Below are positions 5,813-10,572 of a DNA stretch of 10,572 nucleotides, in pieces. The notes under the pieces were generated by a model. The model was not told the origin of the DNA, ran no database searches, and saw nothing but the letters and a program-made list of their open reading frames with translations. Location: the NCBI GenBank assembly GCA_028282625.1, contig JANQHP010000061.1, positions 1-10,572 on the forward strand. The letters are read 5' to 3'. Source of the DNA: Rickettsiales bacterium. Its GTDB lineage: Bacteria; Pseudomonadota; Alphaproteobacteria; Rickettsiales; UBA8987. The translations under genes and the position numbers were made by a program. Position 1 is the first letter of the stretch; each line of letters starts with the position of its first letter.

Positions 5813-5843
5813 CGCTACGCGAACACCCGCCGTTCAAAAAATA

Positions 5844-6464
5844 TTAGCGATTGTAATATTCGATCACCAGATTGATATCCGGCACGAAGGGGAACGGCAC
5901 TTCGTCCATATCCGGCACGCGCAAAAACGTCCCTTTAAGCGCTTTGGTATCCACCTGCAAATAGTCGGGCACCGGACGCTCGGCATTTTGAATCGCCTCA
6001 ATCACCATCGGGATGTTGTGCGCGCGGTCACGCACCTGCACCACGTCACCCGGCTTCAAGCGGTAGCTACCGATATTCACAATCTTGCCGTTGACCATCA
6101 CATGTTTGTGGTTCACAAATTGGCGCGCGGCAAACACGGTAGGCACAAAATTCATACGGTAAACCACCATATCCAAACGCTGCTCCAGCAGGCCGATAAA
6201 CAGCGCACCGGTATCCCCTTTGCGGCGACCGGCTTCTTCAAACATACGGCGGAACTGCCGCTCGTTTAAATTGGCGTAATAGCCTTTGAGCTTTTGCTTC
6301 GCACTCAGCTGCGTCCCGTAATCCGAAGGCATCCGCCTGCGGCCGGTGGGGCCGTGCTGCCCTGGAATATAATTCCGTTTGATGAAAGGGTCCTTATCGC
6401 GTCCCCACAGATTCACCATCAGCCGTCGGCTGATCTTGTATTTGGATTGTAAACGTTTGGTCAT
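5844..6464 (-). CDS. rpsD: 30S ribosomal protein S4
   Basis: S4 is a primary 16S rRNA-binding protein that nucleates 30S assembly. The 206-residue protein aligns throughout: MTKRLQSKYKISRRL at the N terminus, PGQHG (34-38), LSAKQKLKGYYANLNERQFR (53-72), and the S4 RNA-binding domain at about 95-158 with QRLDMVVYR and VMVNGKIVNIGSYRLKPGD. It ends LVIEYYNR. No zinc-binding cysteines are present, as in many alphaproteobacterial S4 proteins. The gene stands alone rather than in the alpha operon, which is normal for Alphaproteobacteria. No strong Shine-Dalgarno site is seen; a GCAATAGA direct repeat precedes the ATG. Confidence 0.97.
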   Translation of the reverse strand: MTKRLQSKYKISRRLMVNLWGRDKDPFIKRNYIPGQHGPTGRRRMPSDYGTQLSAKQKLKGYYANLNERQFRRMFEEAGRRKGDTGALFIGLLEQRLDMVVYRMNFVPTVFAARQFVNHKHVMVNGKIVNIGSYRLKPGDVVQVRDRAHNIPMVIEAIQNAERPVPDYLQVDTKALKGTFLRVPDMDEVPFPFVPDINLVIEYYNR

Positions 6465-6585
6465 ATTCTATTGCTTACTCTATTGCTTAAAAAAGCCCCG
6501 ATTGCTCTTACGTAGGCTCGCGGAAGCGCCTACTTTTTGTTATCCTATCTTGTTATCCCATCGCCTCTTCACATGTGAAGAAGGG
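6465..6585 (-). promoter_or_regulatory. Structured 5' leader of rpsD
   Basis: A leader of about 120 nt is predicted from the promoter at 6592-6619. It holds the 14-bp palindrome CTTCACATGTGAAG (6567-6580), a GTAGGC/GCCTAC hairpin (6512-6533) with an inner GC/GC pair and UUCC loop, and a six-T run at about 6489-6494 on the minus strand. S4 represses its own translation by binding leader mRNA in several bacteria, so feedback control here is plausible but not shown. On the plus strand the GTAGGC hairpin is followed by five T (6534-6538) and would act as a terminator. Confidence 0.45.
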
Positions 6586-6591
6586 GGGCGA

Positions 6592-6619
6592 AATCTACCA
6601 ATATTTCCTGTGCTGTCAA
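6592..6619 (-). promoter_or_regulatory. rpsD promoter
   Basis: On the minus strand, CTTGACA (its TTGACA at 6619-6614) is followed by a 16-bp spacer and TAGATT (6597-6592). CTTGAC is the favoured alphaproteobacterial -35 core. The -35 box overlaps the TGA stop codon of trhO, so rpsD has its own start embedded in the end of the upstream gene. Confidence 0.55.
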
Positions 6620-7506
6620 GTGTTTTGTTTGCCCGCATGCACCCTCACCGCTTCCGTTGCCGGCAGCCCTTTGCGCGGCGGCATCGCCGGCATGCAGTCC
6701 GCGCAGCGCACGCCCTGGATATTTTCCGGCCGCACCTCCCCGTCCAGCCGCACAGGCGCGCCGCAACTGCGGCAGAAGGTCTCGCGGGAGGGCTGGCCTT
6801 TATCGTCCACCGACACGCGATCATCAAAGACAAAACACTCGCCCTCCCATGCACCCGAAGCGTTGCCGGTTTCCTCCAGATAGGAAAGAATGCCGCCTTC
6901 TAGATGATACACTTCCTCAAACCCTTGCTGCTTCAGGTACGAAGTCGATTTTTCACACCGAACGCCTCCGGTACAAAACATGGCCACTTTCTTGTGCTGC
7001 TTCGGGTCCAAATGCGTCTGCACCCATGCGGGGAAGGTCCGAAAATCGTCCGTCTTGGGGTTGATCGCCCCCTTAAAACTGCCGAGCATCACCTCATAGT
7101 GATTGCGCGTATCAATCACCGTCACCTCCGGGTCCTCCAGCAGCTTGTCCCACGCATCGCCTGAAACATAGGTGCCGCGCGCCTCCATATCCAACGCATC
7201 CACCGCCAGGCGTACAATTTCCTGCTTCAGCCGCACCTTCATCCGCTTAAACGGAACAAAATCGGCCGTGCTGAGCTTATACTCCATGTCGGCACATCCT
7301 GCCGCGTAGGTCCCAAGCCAGGCAAAAAATGCCTCCAAATCCTCTTGCTTTGCGGCGATCGTGGCGTTGATGCCCTCTTCCGCCAGCAAAATCGTGCCCT
7401 TGATGCCATGTGCAACGCACCAGTCATACACAGGCATTTTAAGCGCTTCGTAGTGCGGCAGCGGCACAAAACGGTAAAAACGCGCAATGAAAATGGTTTC
7501 TGGCAC
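6616..7506 (-). CDS. trhO: tRNA uridine-34 hydroxylase (rhodanese family)
   Basis: TrhO (YceA) makes 5-hydroxyuridine at wobble position 34 of certain tRNAs. The 296-residue protein has the family's N-terminal domain (IARFYRFVPL at 7-16, EEGINATI at 43-50, FKRMKVRLKQEIV at 86-98) and a rhodanese domain from about 115. The latter carries VIDTRNHYEVMLGSFKGAI and the active-site loop CTGGVRCEKS, with the usual catalytic cysteine at C178. The tail has CRSC (245-248) and CADC (268-271), a likely metal-binding cluster. Start is GTG at 7506, with a modest AAGAAG site about 9 nt upstream; this start gives the family's normal N terminus. It lies upstream of rpsD on the same strand with a gap of about 150 bp. 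Confidence 0.93.
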   Translation of the reverse strand: MPETIFIARFYRFVPLPHYEALKMPVYDWCVAHGIKGTILLAEEGINATIAAKQEDLEAFFAWLGTYAAGCADMEYKLSTADFVPFKRMKVRLKQEIVRLAVDALDMEARGTYVSGDAWDKLLEDPEVTVIDTRNHYEVMLGSFKGAINPKTDDFRTFPAWVQTHLDPKQHKKVAMFCTGGVRCEKSTSYLKQQGFEEVYHLEGGILSYLEETGNASGAWEGECFVFDDRVSVDDKGQPSRETFCRSCGAPVRLDGEVRPENIQGVRCADCMPAMPPRKGLPATEAVRVHAGKQNT

Positions 7507-7607
7507 AGTTGTTGCTTCTTTATAGGTTTAACACATTGGATGGATGGCACCCATGGCGCTTTATAGCCCGATGGGTTCCATCCGGCAAGCCCCACAAGGA
7601 GCCTTTC

Positions 7608-7655
7608 ATGTTACGCCCGATAGCCTACACCCCAAGAAGCATGTCATGTCGCTAG
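7608..7655 (+). CDS. Possible 15-codon upstream ORF
   Basis: The best ribosome binding site in this gap, AAGGAG (7596-7601), sits 6 nt before an ATG (7608) that opens a 15-codon frame, MLRPIAYTPRSMSCR, ending TAG at 7653-7655. Its end overlaps the preferred start (7646) of the next gene in another frame. It may be a leader peptide that couples translation, or the true start of the next gene separated from it by a frameshift. Confidence 0.35.
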   Translation: MLRPIAYTPRSMSCR

Positions 7656-8260
7656 GTCCTGTGGTTTCTTCCTCTGCGCTGCCGGCAAACGGTACCCATC
7701 ACGCCTCGGCAAAACAGGCGGCAGCAGAGGCGCCTTCCAATTCTTTTTGGGGGGAAGATGGTTTTAGCTTTGGTGACCTGATCGACATGATCAACCCGCT
7801 GCAGCATATTCCGGTCGTATCCTCACTCTATCGCAGCCTCACCGGTGACGAGGCTTCGGCCGGCTCACGCCTGGCAGGTGGCGCCATCTTTGGTGGCGTG
7901 GGCGGGTTGGTCAGCGCCTTTTTTCACCATGCCATCGAGGAGGAAACCGGGCAAAGCCTGACCGAACAAGTGGTGGCGTGGGCAAAAGGGGACGAGCCTC
8001 CTGCGATCGCTCCTTCGGCCACACCCACCGAAATCGCCACACGCGCACCCTCTGCCACCCCAAATGCTGCCTTATGGCCGGAGGAATCGGCCATCCCCAC
8101 CTCCTTGCATTCCGCGTCACATCCGCCGCCCTTGCCGGCCACGGTCCGTCAGACCCTCGCCTCGCCTTTGGCGTCGCTTACCCCTGCGGAAGCGCGGCTT
8201 TTTAACGACCACTACCTCAAAGCCTTAACGCTACAAGAGGATCCCATAAGGGAGCTATAA
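7646..8260 (+). CDS. Conserved-looking hypothetical protein with INPLQHIP / glycine-rich segment
   Basis: From the ATG at 7646 the product has 204 residues. The frame is open further, to ATG codons at 7544, 7553 and 7571, but none of those has a ribosome binding site, whereas 7646 has AAGAAG 6 nt upstream. The middle part is FSFGDLIDMINPLQHIPVVSSLYRSLTGD followed by a Gly-rich hydrophobic stretch, LAGGAIFGGVGGLVSAFF, that could insert in or lie on a membrane. I recall similar INPLQHIPVVS segments in alphaproteobacterial hypothetical proteins of unknown role. The C-terminal half is Pro/Ala/Thr-rich low complexity ending FNDHYLKALTLQEDPIREL. No catalytic motif and no signal peptide are seen. 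It converges on the gene ending at 8283 with a 22-bp gap. Confidence 0.7.
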   Translation: MSLGPVVSSSALPANGTHHASAKQAAAEAPSNSFWGEDGFSFGDLIDMINPLQHIPVVSSLYRSLTGDEASAGSRLAGGAIFGGVGGLVSAFFHHAIEEETGQSLTEQVVAWAKGDEPPAIAPSATPTEIATRAPSATPNAALWPEESAIPTSLHSASHPPPLPATVRQTLASPLASLTPAEARLFNDHYLKALTLQEDPIREL

Positions 8261-8282
8261 TCCCTTCATCCACGCGCGCGCC

Positions 8283-8525
8283 TCACATGCGCCTGGCGTA
8301 CCACAGCCCATAAAGGCTGATCAAAATCCAACAGCACTGGATAAAAAAAGAGGGCAGGTTCCAGGCCTCAAAAAGTGAGGCAATAATCGCCAGTGAGCCC
8401 ACAATATTCATCCATAAATAGCGCGCCTGATGCGCATGGAACACGCCCTTTTGCAGCAGAAAATAGGCCAGCAGAATCAGCGCCACACCGCCAAGCCCTA
8501 TTGCGTTGAACCAAAAATCCGTCAC
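8283..8525 (-). CDS. Small CBU_0592-like membrane protein
   Basis: The 80-residue product has three hydrophobic helices (about 7-25, 37-54 and 58-76), linked by short polar loops (LLQKGVFHAHQARYLW), and ends YGLWYARRM. Size, helix count and the AYFLLQKG...RYLWMNIVGS...FEAWNLPSFFIQ pattern fit the CBU_0592 family of membrane proteins of unknown function. The GTG start overlaps the metX stop in a GTGA arrangement (8522-8525), so translation is probably coupled to metX. A role linked to methionine metabolism is not known. Confidence 0.78.
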   Translation of the reverse strand: MTDFWFNAIGLGGVALILLAYFLLQKGVFHAHQARYLWMNIVGSLAIIASLFEAWNLPSFFIQCCWILISLYGLWYARRM

Positions 8526-9700
8526 AGGCCGTAGCGTTTCATGATTTTCTCCATAAAACCCGCCATCGTTTCATAAAAAAGAGGCTCATCAAGCAAAAAG
8601 GCATCATGCCCCTTGTCGCTGGTAATTTCGACAAAACTCACATCCGCCGCCTGGCCGGCCAAGGCATGCACAATCGGTTTGGCTTCGCTGGCAGGAAACA
8701 GCCAGTCACTGGAAAAGGCAATGATACAAAACGCGGCCTCACTCGGCGCAAAGGCCGCAGAAAGATCACCGCCATGCGCCGCGTTGAGGTCAAAATAGTC
8801 CATCGCCTTGGTAATATAAAGGTAGCTGTTGGGGTCAAACCGGTCAATAAAACGCATACCCTGATGCCGCAAATAGCTTTCAATCTGAAAATCCGCCTCA
8901 AACCCATAAGACACCGTTTGCCGGTCTTGCAGGTTGCGCCCGAACTTGCGCGCCAGCGCCTCCTTGGAAAGATAGGTCACATGCGCGGTCATGCGCGCAA
9001 TCGACAGCCCCTTGGAAGGAAACGTCCCCGCCTCTTCATACGCCCCGCCTTGCCAGTTTGGGTCCGCGATGATCGCCTGTCGGCCAATCTCGTGAAAGGC
9101 AATATTTTCTGCCGTATGCCGCGCCGCACAGGCAATAGGAATCACCGCCCGCAATTTTTTCGGGTAAAGGCTCGCCCACGCCAACGCCTGCATCCCACCC
9201 ATAGAGCCCCCCACCACCGCGAGCAGCGTATGGATACCCAGATGCTCGATCAACAAATGCTGGGCCGCCACCATGTCATTAATCGTGATCATGGGAAAAT
9301 CCAGCCGGTAGGGTGTGCCGGTTTCCGGGTTGATCGTTTTAGGGCCGGCAGAGCCCATACACCCGCCAAGCGTATTGGGGCAAATCACAAATAACTTATT
9401 CGTATCCAAGGGTTTACCAGGGCCAATCACGCTCTCCCACCATCCCGGCTTGCCCGTCACAGGGTGGGGGCTTGCCGCATATTGGTCGCCCGTCAGCCCA
9501 TGGCACACCAGCACCGCATTGCTTTTATCCGCGTTGAGCGTCCCCCAGCTTTGATAGGCCATGGGAAAATGGCGAAGCGTTGCACCACATTCAAGCGTTA
9601 AGGACGTTTGGCTTGCAAGCCAGGCAATCTGGCCCACCTCTACGGGTGTTAGATTCGGTCCAAACGAAAGGGTGAGCGTCGAAGGCGTGGCATCCGTCAC
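8522..9700 (-). CDS. metX: Homoserine O-acetyltransferase (MetX family)
   Basis: An alpha/beta hydrolase that activates homoserine by O-acylation, the first dedicated step of methionine synthesis, in the cytoplasm. From the GTG at 9700 it has 392 residues, normal for the family. Motifs: MAYQSWGTLN (47-56), VLVCHGLTGDQY (63-74), NTLGGCMGSAGP (109-120), nucleophile elbow GGSMGGMQ with S166, CAARHTAENIAFHEIGRQAI, SSDWLFP with D332, and DKGHDAFLLD with H365, giving a complete Ser-Asp-His triad. The GTG start has GAGG 8 nt upstream. Longer readings to 9898 would run through the preceding gene in another frame and give an Arg-rich non-homologous head. MetX proteins can use acetyl- or succinyl-CoA; I have not resolved which. 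It sits 10 bp after a fliH-like gene. Confidence 0.94.
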   Translation of the reverse strand: MTDATPSTLTLSFGPNLTPVEVGQIAWLASQTSLTLECGATLRHFPMAYQSWGTLNADKSNAVLVCHGLTGDQYAASPHPVTGKPGWWESVIGPGKPLDTNKLFVICPNTLGGCMGSAGPKTINPETGTPYRLDFPMITINDMVAAQHLLIEHLGIHTLLAVVGGSMGGMQALAWASLYPKKLRAVIPIACAARHTAENIAFHEIGRQAIIADPNWQGGAYEEAGTFPSKGLSIARMTAHVTYLSKEALARKFGRNLQDRQTVSYGFEADFQIESYLRHQGMRFIDRFDPNSYLYITKAMDYFDLNAAHGGDLSAAFAPSEAAFCIIAFSSDWLFPASEAKPIVHALAGQAADVSFVEITSDKGHDAFLLDEPLFYETMAGFMEKIMKRYGL

Positions 9701-9710
9701 AAGCGTAGCC

Positions 9711-10572
9711 TCATGCTTCTTCTGCCGCAGCGTCTGGGTCGGCGTGTTCGCCTTCTGTCTGGTCCGGGGTGGCCGCACTCTCCTCTCCGCTCGATGCATC
9801 ATTGTGCGCCGCAACATCGTTGCCAGCATCGCTGCGGGCCTCCGCACCCACATCCTCTGCCTCCGCGTCCGCAGAAGCCTGTGAAGCAGACGCGCCAAGC
9901 GCTTCTTGTGCCGGCACCTCCAGCCCTAGCGTGCGGTAAATCTCCTGCCAAAGGGCGGCGCTATCCACCGCAATGTTGGTACCCTCAAAACGCATCTGCA
10001 GATCGGTCATCGCACACGCCGCGTCGCTTTCCCAACGCACCGTACCCGAATAGCCTTGCTGCTCCAATGCCGGAAGCAAGCGGGTTTTCAGCGGTTCTTC
10101 CAGATCCGGATGCAGCGTGATCGCAATTTCTGGCTGCGGCAGCAAGAGCGGGATACATTGCGTCACAAATGCTTCCATACGCGGCAACGGATCGGCCTGC
10201 AACGCATCCCCTGCCACCACTCTCGCCACATCCGCCGCCAGTTTGGTGCTGCACTGCACAAAATTCTCAATAGCCTCGCGGTAACGCTGCTCCATCGTTT
10301 CCCACTGGCTTAGTGATTGCTGCAGTGCAGCACCAAGCATCGTCTCCACCTGATGATGCTCGCCCTTGCCTTGCGCCAAGCCTTCTGCGAGCCCGGCCTC
10401 TTTGCCTTGCGCCACACATTGCTCTTTGAGTGCGGTAAGCTCCTGCTCGCTGAACTGATGCACCACCGGCTGATCGCTTCCAAAGGCGGTAAAAGGCGCA
10501 TCTGCTGCAGGCGCACCAGTAGGCCGCGCCTCTGCATCAAAACGCGGAAAGGCAAAGGGAGGCGTGCCCGCT
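9711..10572 (-). CDS. fliH: Flagellar assembly protein FliH-like (5' partial)
   Basis: The frame is open to the window edge; 286 residues are visible. The GTG at 10466 is an internal codon, since the preceding residues (PFAFPRFDAEARP..., APFTAFGSDQP) look like a FliH N terminus. FliH is a cytoplasmic dimer that holds the export ATPase FliI and docks it to the C-ring. Supporting features are FSEQELTALKEQC followed by a Gly-spaced EAGLAEGLAQGKGE helix, a long coiled coil, and a C-terminal domain with ITLHPDLEEPLKTRLL, a DLQMRFEGTNIAVDSAALWQEIY segment and a family-like end. An unusual 60-residue Ala/Asp/Glu-rich tail follows. It leads directly into metX (10-bp gap). SctL/YscL of type III secretion is a related alternative, but I see no secretion-system neighbours here. 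Confidence 0.75.
   Translation of the reverse strand, partial: AGTPPFAFPRFDAEARPTGAPAADAPFTAFGSDQPVVHQFSEQELTALKEQCVAQGKEAGLAEGLAQGKGEHHQVETMLGAALQQSLSQWETMEQRYREAIENFVQCSTKLAADVARVVAGDALQADPLPRMEAFVTQCIPLLLPQPEIAITLHPDLEEPLKTRLLPALEQQGYSGTVRWESDAACAMTDLQMRFEGTNIAVDSAALWQEIYRTLGLEVPAQEALGASASQASADAEAEDVGAEARSDAGNDVAAHNDASSGEESAATPDQTEGEHADPDAAAEEA

Noticed and set aside
8606..9394. 262-codon plus-strand frame opposite metX
   Set aside because: It is an Arg/His-rich shadow of metX, whose catalytic motifs are intact in the other strand.
9698..9714. SAM-II riboswitch in front of metX
   Set aside because: Only 10 bp separate metX from the preceding stop codon, too short for the aptamer.
9701..9898. 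N-terminal extension of metX
   Set aside because: It would overlap the fliH-like gene in another frame and adds an Arg-rich head absent from MetX proteins. GTG 9700 has a ribosome binding site and gives the normal length.

Overview
The window looks like chromosomal DNA of an alphaproteobacterium, probably flagellated and with an LPS-bearing outer membrane. Six genes are recognisable from their own motifs (hldD, ubiK-like, proC, rpsD, trhO, metX). One end holds the 3' part of a flagellar FliH-type gene, the other a membrane sensor with a broken HD-GYP domain. Genes are GC-rich by eye. Intergenic gaps carry GTCATCCCGC / GGATCC-type and YAKASED-encoding dispersed repeats of the kind seen in Rickettsiales and other deep-branching Alphaproteobacteria. 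I cannot fix the genus from sequence alone.

Layout: (1) 2-1828 (+), 3' part of a sensor with an extracytoplasmic domain, one visible TM helix, a PAS-like domain and a degenerate HD-GYP domain. (2) 1829-2300, a patchwork of dispersed repeats. (3) 2318-2605 (+), a consensus promoter, a highly structured apparent non-coding RNA and a strong intrinsic terminator. (4) hldD (-), transcribed divergently from ubiK-proC (+). (5) 4833-5843, about 1 kb without a protein gene: a second repeat mosaic, a second promoter/structured RNA/terminator unit (5241-5437), a promoter-like site over an inverted repeat, then two more repeat elements. (6) rpsD (-) with a long structured leader whose promoter overlaps the end of trhO (-). 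(7) A hypothetical protein (+) with an ambiguous start and a possible upstream mini-ORF. (8) A tight minus-strand cluster, fliH-like > metX > small membrane protein, with a 10-bp gap and then a 4-bp GTGA overlap.

The genes are mostly housekeeping: LPS core heptose supply (hldD), ubiquinone biosynthesis accessory (ubiK), proline synthesis (proC), ribosome assembly (rpsD), tRNA wobble-uridine hydroxylation (trhO) and methionine synthesis (metX). They do not form one pathway. The best candidates for undescribed biology are the two RNA units. Each has a promoter with a 17-bp spacer, nested helices, a Rho-independent terminator and no downstream gene on its strand. Each lies just downstream of a copy of the same repeat mosaic. 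I could not match either to 4.5S/SRP RNA, tmRNA or RNase P RNA by their hallmark motifs; 6S RNA is not excluded.
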